A DNA stretch of 64,000 bases from Pseudomonas sediminis (GCF_039555755.1 NZ_CP154631.1:1488001-1552000), one strand, 5' to 3'. Numbered from the stretch's first letter, positions 45,689 to 55,149 are shown. Numbers and translations: made by a program. Notes: generated from the sequence alone by a model not told the origin.

Positions 45689-46690
45689 ATGTCCATTCGT
45701 CGTTTCGCCCTGGCCGCCCTGGCCAGCACCCTGATCGCCGGCCCGGCCATCGCCCAGCCGCTGCTCAACGTGTCCTACGACCCGACCCGTGAGCTGTACG
45801 TCGAGTACAACGCCGCCTTCAACAAATTCTGGCAAGCCAAGGGCAACCCCGCCGTCGCCATCCAGCAGTCCCACGGTGGCTCGGGCAAGCAGGCCCGTGC
45901 GGTGATCGATGGCCTGCGCGCTGACGTGGTGACCCTGGCCCTGTCCGGCGACATCGACGCGATCAACCTCAACCAGCAGCTGATCGACCCGAACTGGCAG
46001 GCGCGCCTGCCGGACAACAGCACCCCCTACACCTCGACCATCGTGTTCCTGGTGCGCAAGGGCAACCCGAAAGGCATCAAGGACTGGGATGACCTGGTCA
46101 AAGATGGCGTGGAAGTCATCACCCCGAACCCGAAAACCTCCGGCGGCGCACGCTGGAACTTCCTCGCCGCCTGGGCCTATGCCCGCGAGAAATTCGGCAG
46201 CGAAGACAAGGCCCTGGAGTTCGTAACCGAGCTGTACCGTCACGCGCCGGTGCTGGATACCGGCGCACGCGGCTCGACCATCAGCTTCGTCCAGCGTGGC
46301 CTGGGTGACGTGCTGCTGGCCTGGGAAAACGAGGCCTACCTGTCGCTGGCCGAAGAAGGCGGCGATCAGCTGGAGATCGTCACCCCGTCGCTGTCGATCC
46401 TCGCCGAACCGCCGGTTGCGGTGGTCGATGCCAACGTCGACCGCAAAGGCACCCGCGCCGTGGCCGAAGCCTACCTCGAGCACCTGTACAGCGAAGAAGG
46501 CCAGCGCATCGCCGCGAAGAACTTCTATCGCCCACGCAACGAGAAGGTCGCCGCCGAGTTCAAGGACCAGTTCCAGGACCTCAAGCTGGTGACCATCGAC
46601 AAGGATTTCGGCGGCTGGAAAGAAGCCCAGCCGAAGTACTTCGGTGACGGCGCGGTGTTCGATCAGATCTTCACCAAGATCAACCAGTAA
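45689..46690 (+). CDS. sbp: periplasmic sulfate-binding protein Sbp
   Basis: A 333-residue exported binding protein. The signal peptide ends near AIA (about residue 21). The mature part has [11 protein letters not shown] and the sulfate-binding loop SHGGSGKQA, then [13 protein letters not shown], as in Sbp/CysP. It delivers sulfate or thiosulfate to CysTWA, encoded downstream. A strong hairpin follows the gene, a typical way to give excess binding protein. Confidence 0.94.
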   Translation: MSIRRFALAALASTLIAGPAIAQPLLNVSYDPTRELYVEYNAAFNKFWQAKGNPAVAIQQSHGGSGKQARAVIDGLRADVVTLALSGDIDAINLNQQLIDPNWQARLPDNSTPYTSTIVFLVRKGNPKGIKDWDDLVKDGVEVITPNPKTSGGARWNFLAAWAYAREKFGSEDKALEFVTELYRHAPVLDTGARGSTISFVQRGLGDVLLAWENEAYLSLAEEGGDQLEIVTPSLSILAEPPVAVVDANVDRKGTRAVAEAYLEHLYSEEGQRIAAKNFYRPRNEKVAAEFKDQFQDLKLVTIDKDFGGWKEAQPKYFGDGAVFDQIFTKINQ

Positions 46691-46708
46691 TCCCGGTTTG
46701 ATCGCTCA

Positions 46709-46742
46709 GGCTCTCCACCCTCCGGGGTGGAGAGCCTTGTTT
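46709..46742 (+). terminator. terminator/attenuator between sbp and cysT
   Basis: GGCTCTCCACCC-TCCG-GGGTGGAGAGCC, a perfect 12-bp stem with a 4-base loop followed by TTGTTT, 18 bases after the sbp stop. It should terminate a share of transcripts and lower cysTWA expression relative to sbp. Confidence 0.85.
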
Positions 46743-46851
46743 AGCGCCGGCTAAAAGTCTCGCGAACCAGCGCCAGTTCCAACACCGCATGGCCAAGACG
46801 CAGCAGACTTTTAACCAGCTCTTGTCGCGGACCTGAGCCAAAGGACACCCC

Positions 46852-47664
46852 ATGTCTCGTCGAACTTCCTCGGTCATACCCGGCTTCGGGCTGACTCTGG
46901 GCTACACCCTTACTTACCTGGCGTTGATCGTGCTGATTCCGCTGGGTGCAATGTTCCTCTTCTCCTTCCAGCTGACCAGCGAGCAATGGTGGGCCCTGCT
47001 CAACAACCGTCAGTTGCAGTTCTCGCTGAAACTGTCGTTCGGCACTGCTCTAGCCGCCGCCGTACTCAACGGTATTCTCGGCACCATAATCGCCTGGGTG
47101 CTGGTGCGCTACAGCTTTCCTGGCCGGCGCATCATCGACGCCATGGTCGACATGCCCTTCGCCCTGCCCACCGCCGTGGCCGGTATCGCGCTCACCGCGC
47201 TGTACGCACCCAACGGTCTGATCGGCTCGCTGTTCCCGTTCAAGATTGCCTATACCCCGCTGGGCATCACCCTGGCGCTGGTGTTCGTCACCCTGCCATT
47301 CGTGGTGCGCACGCTGCAGCCGGTGCTGGCCGACATTCCCAAGGAAGTCGAAGAAGCCGCCGCCTGCCTGGGTGCCAAGCCGTTGCAGGTGTTCCGCCAC
47401 GTACTGCTGCCGAGCCTGCTGCCGGCCTGGTTGACCGGTTTCGCCCTGGCCTTCGCCCGCGGTGTCGGTGAGTACGGCTCGGTGGTGTTCATTGCCGGCA
47501 ACATCCCGCTGAAGACCGAGATCCTGCCGCTGCTGATCGTCTCCAAGCTGGACCAGTACGACTACCCGGGCGCCACCGCCATCGGTGTGATCATGCTGGT
47601 GGTCTCGTTCATCCTGCTGCTGCTGATCAACATCCTGCAGCGCCGCATTCAGCCGCAACTCTGA
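46852..47664 (+). CDS. cysT: sulfate ABC transporter permease CysT (CysU)
   Basis: A 270-residue permease starting [20 protein letters not shown]. The family segments [18 protein letters not shown] and [18 protein letters not shown] (EAA loop) are present, with about six membrane helices. With CysW it forms the sulfate channel. It follows the sbp hairpin and is 10 bases upstream of cysW. Confidence 0.94.
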   Translation: MSRRTSSVIPGFGLTLGYTLTYLALIVLIPLGAMFLFSFQLTSEQWWALLNNRQLQFSLKLSFGTALAAAVLNGILGTIIAWVLVRYSFPGRRIIDAMVDMPFALPTAVAGIALTALYAPNGLIGSLFPFKIAYTPLGITLALVFVTLPFVVRTLQPVLADIPKEVEEAAACLGAKPLQVFRHVLLPSLLPAWLTGFALAFARGVGEYGSVVFIAGNIPLKTEILPLLIVSKLDQYDYPGATAIGVIMLVVSFILLLLINILQRRIQPQL

Positions 47665-47674
47665 GGAGCCCGTC

Positions 47675-48541
47675 ATGAGCCTTGCAACCCTCGGCAAGAA
47701 CGCGGCTGCGCGTCCGGCCAGTCGCTCCCCCGGCGCCATCGCCCTGATCGTCATCGCCTGGGCGGTGTTCGCGGTGATCCTGCTGCTACCGCTTTATATG
47801 GTGCTCAGCCAGGGCCTTAGCCGTGGTCTGGAGTTCTTCTGGCAGGCGATCAGCGAGCCGGATGCCATTTCCGCACTCAAGCTGACCTTGCTCGCCACCG
47901 CCATCTCGGTGCCGCTTAACCTGGTGTTCGGCGTTGCCGCTGCCTGGGCGGTGACCAAGTTCGAATTCCGCGGCAAGAGCATCCTGATCACCCTGATCGA
48001 CATGCCGTTCTCGGTGTCGCCAGTGGTCGCCGGCTTGATCTACGTGCTGCTGTTCGGCTCGCAGAGTTTTCTCGCGCCGTATCTCGACTCGCAAAACCTG
48101 CAGATCGTCTACGCCGTGCCGGGCATCGTCCTGGCCACCATCTTCGTCACCCTCCCCTTCGTCGCCCGCGAGCTGATCCCGCTGATGGAGGAACAGGGCA
48201 CCACCGAGGAAGAGGCCGCGCGCCTGCTCGGTGCCAATGGTTGGCAGATGTTCTGGCATGTCACGCTGCCTAACGTAAAATGGGCGCTGATTTACGGCGT
48301 GGTGCTGTGCACCGCGCGGGCGATGGGCGAATTCGGCGCAGTTTCGGTGGTTTCCGGGCATATTCGCGGGTACACCAACACCCTGCCGCTGCACATCGAG
48401 ATTCTCTACAACGAGTACAACATCGTCGCCGCCTTCAGCGTGGCGATCCTGCTGCTCGTCATGGCCCTGGTGGTGCTGCTGCTTCGCCAATGGAGCGAAG
48501 CGCGTCTGAGCCGCCAGCTACAAGCCAACCGAGAAGACTGA
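47675..48541 (+). CDS. cysW: sulfate ABC transporter permease CysW
   Basis: A 288-residue permease with about six membrane helices, [20 protein letters not shown] and the EAA loop ([18 protein letters not shown]). It pairs with CysT. cysA follows after 55 bases. Confidence 0.94.
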   Translation: MSLATLGKNAAARPASRSPGAIALIVIAWAVFAVILLLPLYMVLSQGLSRGLEFFWQAISEPDAISALKLTLLATAISVPLNLVFGVAAAWAVTKFEFRGKSILITLIDMPFSVSPVVAGLIYVLLFGSQSFLAPYLDSQNLQIVYAVPGIVLATIFVTLPFVARELIPLMEEQGTTEEEAARLLGANGWQMFWHVTLPNVKWALIYGVVLCTARAMGEFGAVSVVSGHIRGYTNTLPLHIEILYNEYNIVAAFSVAILLLVMALVVLLLRQWSEARLSRQLQANRED

Positions 48542-48596
48542 CAGCCGTAGCGCCGCCTGAAAGCGGCCCGGCCCACGGAACCACCAGGGGTAAGCC

Positions 48597-49589
48597 ATGA
48601 GTATCGAAGTCAAAGGCGTCAACAAGCAGTTCGGCCAGTTCAAGGCGCTGAACGAGATCAACCTGAGCATCCAGAGCGGCGAGCTGGTCGCCCTGCTCGG
48701 CCCATCCGGCTGCGGCAAGACCACCCTGCTGCGCATCATCGCCGGCCTGGAAACCCCGGACAGCGGCACCATCGGCTTCCACGGCGAGGACGTGTCCGAG
48801 CACGATGTGCGTGATCGCAACGTCGGCTTCGTGTTCCAGCACTACGCGCTGTTCCGCCACATGACGGTGTTCGACAACGTCGCCTTCGGCTTGCGCATGA
48901 AGCCCAAGCGCGAGCGCCCGAGCGAAGAGGTGATCCAGCAGAAGGTGCACGAGCTGCTCAACCTGGTGCAACTCGACTGGCTCGGCGACCGCTACCCGGA
49001 GCAGCTGTCCGGCGGCCAGCGCCAGCGTATCGCCCTGGCACGCGCCCTGGCGGTAGAGCCGAAAGTATTGCTGCTCGACGAACCCTTCGGCGCGTTGGAC
49101 GCCAAGGTGCGCAAGGAGCTGCGCCGCTGGCTGGCGCGCCTGCACGAAGAAGTGCACCTGACCAGCGTATTCGTCACCCACGACCAGGAAGAAGCCATGG
49201 AAGTGGCCGACCGCATCGTGGTGATGAACAAGGGCGTGATCGAGCAGATCGGCACCCCGGCCGAGGTCTACGAGCACCCGGCCAGCGATTTCGTCTACCA
49301 CTTCCTCGGTGACGCCAACCGCCTCTACGTCGGCAATGACCACCACGTGCTGTTCCGCCCGCACGAGGTCGACCTGTCCAGCGAACCGAGCCCGGAGCAC
49401 AAGGCCGGCGAAGTGCGCGACATCCGCCTGCTCGGCGCCATCACCCGCATCACCCTCAAGGTCGAGGGCCAGGACGAGCTGATCGAAGCGGAAGTGGCCA
49501 AGGACCACGCCAGCCTGGACAACCTGGCGCGCGGCACCACCCTGTACTTCAAGCCCAAGGGTGGCAAGCCGGTCAGCGCCCAGGCCTGA
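48597..49589 (+). CDS. cysA: sulfate/thiosulfate ABC transporter ATPase CysA
   Basis: A 330-residue ATPase. Walker A GPSGCGKT (35-42), signature LSGGQ (137-141), Walker [14 protein letters not shown] and a C-terminal regulatory part (about 240-330) are visible. It powers CysTW. Because the second sulfate-type permease pair (8.6-10.3 kb) has no ATPase gene beside it, CysA may serve both (inferred). Confidence 0.94.
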   Translation: MSIEVKGVNKQFGQFKALNEINLSIQSGELVALLGPSGCGKTTLLRIIAGLETPDSGTIGFHGEDVSEHDVRDRNVGFVFQHYALFRHMTVFDNVAFGLRMKPKRERPSEEVIQQKVHELLNLVQLDWLGDRYPEQLSGGQRQRIALARALAVEPKVLLLDEPFGALDAKVRKELRRWLARLHEEVHLTSVFVTHDQEEAMEVADRIVVMNKGVIEQIGTPAEVYEHPASDFVYHFLGDANRLYVGNDHHVLFRPHEVDLSSEPSPEHKAGEVRDIRLLGAITRITLKVEGQDELIEAEVAKDHASLDNLARGTTLYFKPKGGKPVSAQA

Positions 49590-49611
49590 GAGCCGCGAAC
49601 GGCTCTAGCGC

Positions 49612-50304
49612 CTACTCCAGGGCGATCGCCATGATCGCCTTGCGTCCTTGCGCTGATACCTGCAGGGCACGCGAATCCTGGCTGCGCTGCAGCCAGCCGT
49701 GCCCTTCGAACAGCGCCAGCAATGCCGCGCCCAGCGCGCCACCCAGATGCGGCTTGCGCTCGCTCCAGTCGGGGCAGGCACACAGACGCTGGCGGCGCTG
49801 CCGTTGCACCTGCGGCCAATCGATCCCCAATGCCTGCAGGTGCTGTTCGCCCGTTGCCGTGACGGCCAGCGCGCCATCCTGCTCCAGCAGCCAGTCGGCT
49901 GCGCACATGCGCGCAAACATCCCCACCGCCAGCTCGCCGGCCAGATGGTCGTAGCAGGTGCGTGCCTCACGCATCGCCTGCGGCGTACCGCGCGACGCCG
50001 GCAGCGGGCGAGCCTGACGTGGCTGTGCGGCGAGCGCCGCATTGGCCAGCGCCTCCACCAACTGACCCACTTCCGGCCCGGCCAGGCGGTAAAAGCGATT
50101 ACGCCCGTGGCGCTGTTGCACCAGCAGGCCGCCCTCCACCAGCTTGGCCAGGTGCGCGCTGGTCGACGAAGGCGACAGCCCCGCCAGCAAGGCCAGCTCG
50201 CCGGCCGGCCGTGCACTACCGTCCATCAGTGCCCAGACCATGCTGGCGCGTCCGGCATCGGCGAGCAGCGCGGCAATCGAACTGAAACCCGGTGCGTATT
50301 CCAT
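49612..50304 (-). CDS. ArsR family regulator with C-terminal extension
   Basis: A 230-residue protein. The N-terminal winged helix (ALLADAGRASMVWALMDGSARPAGELALLAGLSPSSTSAHLAKLVEGGLL) is ArsR-like, and about 120 further residues follow. The latter contain several Cys (RTCYDHLAGEL, RMCAADW, RLCACPDW) and WSERKPHLGGALGAALL. The Cys may sense metals or oxidants. It is divergent from the ABM/TSUP pair and probably controls it. Confidence 0.85.
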   Translation of the reverse strand: MEYAPGFSSIAALLADAGRASMVWALMDGSARPAGELALLAGLSPSSTSAHLAKLVEGGLLVQQRHGRNRFYRLAGPEVGQLVEALANAALAAQPRQARPLPASRGTPQAMREARTCYDHLAGELAVGMFARMCAADWLLEQDGALAVTATGEQHLQALGIDWPQVQRQRRQRLCACPDWSERKPHLGGALGAALLALFEGHGWLQRSQDSRALQVSAQGRKAIMAIALE

Positions 50305-50388
50305 CGTTCACCTCATGACGAAACATGGCGTGCAGTAAATGTGGATACTGGCAGGCAATGTCCGTCAGAGCCAGCCAGGGAGAAACCG

Positions 50389-50748
50389 ATGCTCGCCGTG
50401 ATCTTCGAAGTTGAGGCCAAGCCAGGCCTGCAGCAGGACTATCTTGACCTCGCCGGCGAGTTGCGCCCGCTACTCGCCGAGCAGCCGGGCTTCATCTCCA
50501 TCGAACGCTTCCAGAGCCTGACCCAGCCGGGGAAGATCCTGTCTCTGTCGTTCTGGCAGGACGAAGCCTCGGTCCAGGCCTGGCGCCAGCGCGATGAACA
50601 CCGACGCGCACAGACGGCAGGACGCGACGAGGTCTTCAGTCACTACCGTCTGCGCGTGGCCCAGGTGCTGCGCGACTACGGCATGCAGGAACGCAACGAG
50701 GCGCCTGCCGACAGCCGGGCGATCCACGAACAGGGGGCGGCACGATGA
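50389..50748 (+). CDS. ABM-domain (antibiotic biosynthesis monooxygenase-like) protein
   Basis: A 119-residue small ferredoxin-like alpha-beta barrel protein (MLAVIFEVEAKPG, EQPGFISIERFQSL, KILSLSFWQDEASVQAWR, VFSHYRLRVAQVLRDYG). ABM proteins can oxygenate quinols or other aromatics without cofactor, or degrade haem; this one is not assigned. The ATG at 50389 has AGGGAGAAA before it. It overlaps the TSUP gene by 4 bases. Confidence 0.85.
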   Translation: MLAVIFEVEAKPGLQQDYLDLAGELRPLLAEQPGFISIERFQSLTQPGKILSLSFWQDEASVQAWRQRDEHRRAQTAGRDEVFSHYRLRVAQVLRDYGMQERNEAPADSRAIHEQGAAR

Positions 50749-51482
50749 CCGAGCATTTGCCGCTTATCCTCGTCACCTTCCTGCTCGCCGGCATGGTCAA
50801 GGGCGTGGTCGGCCTCGGTCTGCCGACCATCGCCGTCGGTCTGCTCGGCTTGGTGATGGCGCCATTGCAAGCCGCCGCACTGCTGATCATCCCATCGATG
50901 GTGACCAACATCTGGCAGCTATGCGACGGCCGCAGCCCGCTACCGATGCTGCGCCGGCTGTGGCCAATGCTGCTGGGGATTCTGTTCGGCACGCTGCTGA
51001 TCGCCGGCTTGCTGCAGAGTCTCGACCTGCCCGGCGCCACCCGCTGGCTGGGCGTCGCCCTGGTGCTCTACGCAGTGCTTGGCCTGGCCAAGGTGCACTT
51101 CCGCGTGGAACGGACCAAGGAAGGCTGGCTGAGCCCGGTGATCGGCGCCATCACCGGTGCGATTACCGCGGTTACCGGCGTGTTCGTGATTCCCGCCGTG
51201 CCCTTTCTTCAGGCCATCGGCCTGGAGAAGGACGATCTGGTTCAGGCCCTGGGGCTGTCCTTCAGCGTCTCCACCCTGGCCCTGGCGGCAGCGCTCGGTC
51301 ACAGCGGTGAACTGCTGCAACCGGCGGTGCTGGGTGTATCGGCCCTGGCCCTGCTGCCCGCGCTGCTGGGCATGGCCGCCGGCCAGTGGTTGCGCAAACG
51401 CATCAGCGCGGAGCGCTTCAAGCGCTGGTTCTTCGTCGGCCTGTTGCTGCTCGGCGCCGAGCTGGCGCTGCGTGGTCTCTGA
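50745..51482 (+). CDS. TSUP family membrane transporter (TauE/SafE-like)
   Basis: A 245-residue membrane protein with about eight helices in two repeats (LVTFLLAGMVKGVVGLGLPTIAVGLLGL; GAITGAITAVTGVFVIPAVPFLQAIGL). The TSUP family exports sulfite or sulfoacetate in known cases. It is next to sulfate uptake genes, so sulfite export is possible but not shown. It is coupled to the ABM gene and controlled with it, probably by ArsR. Confidence 0.88.
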   Translation: MTEHLPLILVTFLLAGMVKGVVGLGLPTIAVGLLGLVMAPLQAAALLIIPSMVTNIWQLCDGRSPLPMLRRLWPMLLGILFGTLLIAGLLQSLDLPGATRWLGVALVLYAVLGLAKVHFRVERTKEGWLSPVIGAITGAITAVTGVFVIPAVPFLQAIGLEKDDLVQALGLSFSVSTLALAAALGHSGELLQPAVLGVSALALLPALLGMAAGQWLRKRISAERFKRWFFVGLLLLGAELALRGL

Positions 51483-51492
51483 GACGACGCCA

Positions 51493-51894
51493 TCAGATCA
51501 CGGCAGCCTGCGAGTGCTTGAGGCCGAACCACTGCAGCTCGGCCAGCAGCCCGACCGCCAGCGCCTGAGCGATGACGAAGGCGTAACCGAACAGGTTCGG
51601 CGATACCCAGCCGATCACCAGTAGCAGCAGGCTGTCGATCACCCACAGCGCGTTGACCGCGATCACCGCCCAGATGGCCTGGCGGCTGATTTCAGCGCGG
51701 TTGGACAACCACACCAGCAGCGCGGCGAAGGGCAACAGCGCGCTACCGGCGACCAGCAACAGCAGGCGCGGCAGTTCGAGGAAGGCGCCCAGCCAGCCGG
51801 CCGCCAGGACCAGCAGCAGACCGGTGACGCCGCTGAGCAGGCCATCGAGCAAGAGAGCGTTGCGCAGCATCGGGGTGGGTTGCAGTGCGTTCAT
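51493..51894 (-). CDS. small four-helix membrane protein, function unknown
   Basis: A 133-residue hydrophobic protein with about four membrane helices (LLLDGLLSGVTGLLLVLAAGW; LLLLVAGSALLPFAALLVWL; AIWAVIAVNALWVIDSLLLL; GYAFVIAQALAVGLLAEL). I do not recognise a named family. The ATG at 51894 follows AGGATTTGCC. It is divergent from the XRE regulator gene and shares a perfect palindrome with it, so it is likely its regulatory target. Confidence 0.75.
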   Translation of the reverse strand: MNALQPTPMLRNALLLDGLLSGVTGLLLVLAAGWLGAFLELPRLLLLVAGSALLPFAALLVWLSNRAEISRQAIWAVIAVNALWVIDSLLLLVIGWVSPNLFGYAFVIAQALAVGLLAELQWFGLKHSQAAVI

Positions 51895-51964
51895 GGCAAA
51901 TCCTCCGTAGGGGCACCGGACTGGTGCCTGGCCTACAGATTTCGCCGAAACGCGCGGGGCGTCG

Positions 51965-51981
51965 ATTACCTGCCAGGTAAT
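51965..51981. promoter_or_regulatory. perfect palindrome between divergent membrane-protein and XRE genes
   Basis: ATTACCTGCCAGGTAAT, 8-bp arms around one central base, 35 bases before the XRE regulator ATG. It is a likely operator for the XRE protein on the divergent promoters. A second dyad, GGCACC-GGACT-GGTGCC, lies at 51912-51928 near the membrane-protein start. Confidence 0.6.
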
Positions 51982-52016
51982 GGCCGACATGACCTGGCTG
52001 AACTATCGTGCTGACC

Positions 52017-52802
52017 ATGAACACTACCCAGACCGCCGGCGCCCTGTTGCGCCAATGGCGCCAGCGGCGCCGCCTGAGCCAGCTCGACCTCGCCTGCGAG
52101 GCGGAGATATCCACCCGCCACCTGAGCTTCGTCGAAACCGGACGCGCCCAACCCAGCCGCGAGATGCTGCTGCACCTGGCCGAGCAGTTGGATATCCCCC
52201 TGCGCGAGCGCAATCGCCTGCTCAGTGCCGCCGGCTTCGCCCCGCTGTACAGCCAGCACGAGCTGAGCGATCCGGCACTGGCTCCAGCCCGCCAGGCCAT
52301 CGAGCAATTGCTCAAGGCCCATGAGCCCTATCCGGCACTGGCCATCGACCGACAGTGGAATCTGCTGGCAGCCAACGCCTCGGTCAGCCCCTTTCTCGCC
52401 GGCATGCCGGATTTCCTGCTCGGCCCGCCGCTCAATGTGATGCGCCTGTCGCTACACCCTGAAGGCCTGGCCCCGCGCATCGCCAACCTGGCGCTGTGGC
52501 GCGCGCACCTACTGATGCGCCTGCAACGTGACGCGGAGATCAGCGGCGACGAAGCCCTTTTCGCGCTGCTCGATGAGCTGCGCGGCTATCCAGCGCCGGC
52601 GGAAGTCCCTGCGCCCCCGAGCGAGGCCGTACTGGTGCCGCTGCAACTGCACAGCGAGCAAGGCGTACTCAGTCTGATCAGCACCATCACGGTGTTCGGC
52701 ACGCCGAATGACGTGACCCTGGCCGAGCTGGCACTGGAGACCTTCTTCCCCGCCGACGCCTGCACCGCCGAGTACCTGCGCAATCTGAATAAAAGCCCCT
52801 GA
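52017..52802 (+). CDS. XRE family regulator with MmyB-like ligand-binding domain
   Basis: A 261-residue regulator. The HTH_XRE domain is at about 8-70 (LLRQWRQRRRLSQLDLACEAEISTRHLSFVETGRAQPS), followed by an MmyB-like C-terminal domain (about 95-255: YPALAIDRQWNLLAANASVSPFL). MmyB-type domains may bind fatty acids or other ligands. The ATG at 52017 is chosen over the GTG at 52008. It probably regulates the divergent membrane protein and itself. Confidence 0.88.
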   Translation: MNTTQTAGALLRQWRQRRRLSQLDLACEAEISTRHLSFVETGRAQPSREMLLHLAEQLDIPLRERNRLLSAAGFAPLYSQHELSDPALAPARQAIEQLLKAHEPYPALAIDRQWNLLAANASVSPFLAGMPDFLLGPPLNVMRLSLHPEGLAPRIANLALWRAHLLMRLQRDAEISGDEALFALLDELRGYPAPAEVPAPPSEAVLVPLQLHSEQGVLSLISTITVFGTPNDVTLAELALETFFPADACTAEYLRNLNKSP

Positions 52803-52932
52803 ACGGTAGCGATTTCCGACGAAATCACTCTTTCGGGTCATGCTCCGCTACGCTTGGCGCAGTAGTCTTGGCGCTGCGTCGTTGACGCTGCCAATGCATA
52901 CCTGCTCAAAACAATAACAAGGAGCACCCCGG

Positions 52933-53679
52933 ATGCGCTGTAAAGCACTGTTGCGTCATGCTTTTCTCTGGTCGCTCGGACTTTTCGTCGGGCTCTCGCC
53001 AATGGCCTTCGCCGAGGCCGTCAGCCCGCAGGAACAGATTCAGGTACACGCCAGCCGTGCCACCAGTAGCCTGATGCTGTTACGTGGTGAAGGCTTCCAG
53101 AAGACCCATCAGCAGCGCCTGGAAGCCGACCTGGCCGCGCTGGCCGGTGCCATGCAGAGCCTGCCGCAGGGCAGCGCCGAACTCACCAACGCCCATCAGG
53201 CACTCGTTACCCAATTGCGCAACGGTGTTTCCTATGGCCCCGGTGACGAGAACGTGCCCTGGCGCTTCCCCGAAGACCTAAGCCGTGCCCTGCGCGATTT
53301 TCTCAGCGCAGCCCGGGCCCTGCCGAGCGCCGAAGGCCAGAGCGAACTGGCGGCCAAGGTCGAGTACCTCAGCGTGCAATACCTCAGCCGCTCCTACCTG
53401 GGCACCTTCGAGATCGCCCGGGAACAACCCGGCACCTACCTCGGCCAGGACGAACGCCTGCTGCTGCCGGCCATCGACAGTGAACTGCAGGCACTCAAGG
53501 ACCAATCCGACCCACAGGTGAGCAAGCTGCAGACACGCTGGAGTTACCTGCGCGCCGCGCTGGCCGACATGAACAGCCAGAGCAACACCCTGCAGAGCGT
53601 TTCCGGCCGTCCCTTCGCCCCCATCACCGTGGATCGTCACGCACGCTCGATGACGGCGCAGTGGATGGAGATGTTCTAG
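52933..53679 (+). CDS. exported protein of unknown function
   Basis: A 248-residue protein with a clear signal peptide (ALLRHAFLWSLGLFVGLSPMAFA, cleaved near AFA-E). The mature part is rich in Ala, Gln and Leu and probably helical, with no catalytic motif that I can see. The start has AAGGAGC before it. No family was recognised. It is a stand-alone gene with a REP pair downstream. Confidence 0.75.
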   Translation: MRCKALLRHAFLWSLGLFVGLSPMAFAEAVSPQEQIQVHASRATSSLMLLRGEGFQKTHQQRLEADLAALAGAMQSLPQGSAELTNAHQALVTQLRNGVSYGPGDENVPWRFPEDLSRALRDFLSAARALPSAEGQSELAAKVEYLSVQYLSRSYLGTFEIAREQPGTYLGQDERLLLPAIDSELQALKDQSDPQVSKLQTRWSYLRAALADMNSQSNTLQSVSGRPFAPITVDRHARSMTAQWMEMF

Positions 53680-53686
53680 AAAGGCT

Positions 53687-53741
53687 CGCGGCTAAAGCCC
53701 CTCCCACAAAACCGAGGGAGCGTGGGGGGGCTTTAGCCGCG
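53687..53741. repeat. REP pair between convergent genes
   Basis: Arms CGCGGCTAAAGCCCCTCCCAC and GTGGGGGGGCTTTAGCCGCG with a 14-base spacer. It lies between convergent genes and may act as a bidirectional terminator. It is the same family as 8531-8589. Confidence 0.85.
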
Positions 53742-53762
53742 ACGAACAGCAGCAGCTCAGGC

Positions 53763-54287
53763 TCAGGCCAGCGCCTTCTTCTCGCGGATGCAGGTCGGGC
53801 CGGCGATCTCCACCACGGCATGTTCGACTTCCTTGCGCAGGCCGAGCAGGAAAACCAGTTCAGCGGCCACGAACAGCGGACCAACGATCAGTCCCATGAC
53901 GTCATCGACGAACGCCGGCTTGCGCCCTTCGTAGTAATGGCCGACGAACTGGATCACCCAACCGACCACGAACAGACCAATGCCTGCCGTCAGCCACAAA
54001 GCCGTGGAGGCGACCGCCAGGCTGGCACCGGCCCACAGGCACAGCCCCAGCAGCACAGCCATGAGCAGGCCGAAGCGGGTATCCAGACGCAGATAGAACA
54101 CGGCGGCAGCCAGCGCCGTCAGCGTGGCAGGCGCCAGCCACAGGCCAGCGATTTCGAAACCTGGCCGCGACAGCAGCACGGCGACGGCCAACACGATCAT
54201 CGGGATGCCGATGAAATGACTGGCGATATTGCGTCGGTCGCGGTGGTAGGCGGCATACTGCGCCAGGTGATCGACGAGGGTTTTCAT
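53763..54287 (-). CDS. Mpo1/DUF962 family membrane protein
   Basis: A 174-residue membrane protein with about four helices. The family motifs YHRDRRNIASHFIGIP (His-x-x-x-x-Asn...His...Gly-x-Pro) and QFVGHYYEGRKPAF are present. In yeast, Mpo1 is an iron-dependent dioxygenase that oxidises 2-hydroxy fatty acids; the bacterial role is less clear. The ATG at 54287 (MKTLVDHLAQYAAY) is at the normal family start. It is divergent from a Crp-family gene. Confidence 0.85.
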   Translation of the reverse strand: MKTLVDHLAQYAAYHRDRRNIASHFIGIPMIVLAVAVLLSRPGFEIAGLWLAPATLTALAAAVFYLRLDTRFGLLMAVLLGLCLWAGASLAVASTALWLTAGIGLFVVGWVIQFVGHYYEGRKPAFVDDVMGLIVGPLFVAAELVFLLGLRKEVEHAVVEIAGPTCIREKKALA

Positions 54288-54349
54288 TGTTATCGTCCTC
54301 ATGTGTGAAACGGGCCCGAGCATGATCACCTCGCCGTGGCTCGTCGCAC

Positions 54350-54365
54350 TGTCGGCTAGCCGACA
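54350..54365. promoter_or_regulatory. perfect 16-bp palindrome between mpo1-like and crp-like genes
   Basis: TGTCGGCTAGCCGACA, a perfect palindrome without spacer, 45 bases before the Crp-like ATG and 62 before the Mpo1-like start. It is a likely operator for a dimeric regulator. The Crp-like protein itself is a candidate, though the sequence is unlike the usual TGTGA-N6-TCACA Crp site. Confidence 0.55.
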
Positions 54366-54410
54366 ATGGCAGGGAAGGCCACACCGCCGCGCAACCTCAC
54401 AGGAGCCGCA

Positions 54411-55094
54411 ATGCCCGATCCCCGCCATTACCTCAGCCAACTGAACCAGGGGCACTGGTTCGCCGCCTTGCCAGCCGCGCTGAGCCAGAGCCTTTTGGAC
54501 ATGGCCCAGGTGCAGCGCCTGGACGCCGGCCAGCGGCTGTTTCGCCGTGGCGACAAACCCAGCGGGCTGTATGCGGTGGTCGAAGGCGCCGTGCGCGTCG
54601 GCGCAGTCAGCGAGAACGGCAAGGAGGCGCTGCTGACACTGGTCGAGCCTCCTTACTGGTTCGGCGAGATTTCCCTGTTCGATGGCCTGCCGCGCACCCA
54701 CGATGCCTTCACCGAAAGCGCCAGCACCCTGCTGCTGTTGCCACAGGCCGAGCTGCTCGCCCTGCTCGAACGCCAGCCGCAACACTGGCGCGACTTTGCC
54801 CTGCTGATGAGCCACAAGCTGCGCCTGGCCTTCCTCGCCCTGGAAGACATGAGCCTGCTGCCCGCCGCGCCGCGCCTGGCCCGCCGCCTGCTGCTGATCG
54901 CCGAAAACTACGGTGACAGCCAACCTCGCCGGGTGCTGCACCTGGCCCAGGAACAGCTGGCGCTGATGCTCTCACTGTCACGTCAGACCACCAACCAGAT
55001 CCTCAAGGAGCTGCAGGCACAAGGCGTGGTGCAACTGACCTACGGCGAAATCGAAATTCTCGACATCGAGCACCTGCGCCAGCTGGCCTCCTGA
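54411..55094 (+). CDS. Crp/Fnr family transcriptional regulator
   Basis: A 227-residue regulator with a cyclic-nucleotide-type beta barrel (about 20-130: RLFRRGDKPSGLYAVVEGAVRVG, WFGEISLFDGLPRTHDA) and a C-terminal HTH (LAQEQLALMLSLSRQTTNQILKELQAQGVV). No Cys cluster is at the N-terminus, so it is not an Fnr-type oxygen sensor. The signal is unknown. It starts at 54411 (MPDPRHYL). It is divergent from the Mpo1-like gene. Confidence 0.88.
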   Translation: MPDPRHYLSQLNQGHWFAALPAALSQSLLDMAQVQRLDAGQRLFRRGDKPSGLYAVVEGAVRVGAVSENGKEALLTLVEPPYWFGEISLFDGLPRTHDAFTESASTLLLLPQAELLALLERQPQHWRDFALLMSHKLRLAFLALEDMSLLPAAPRLARRLLLIAENYGDSQPRRVLHLAQEQLALMLSLSRQTTNQILKELQAQGVVQLTYGEIEILDIEHLRQLAS

Positions 55095-55149
55095 ACCGCT
55101 GGCGTCCTGCCACTGTCCAACCCCTGTTGATTTATCCGCAGGAAGTACC

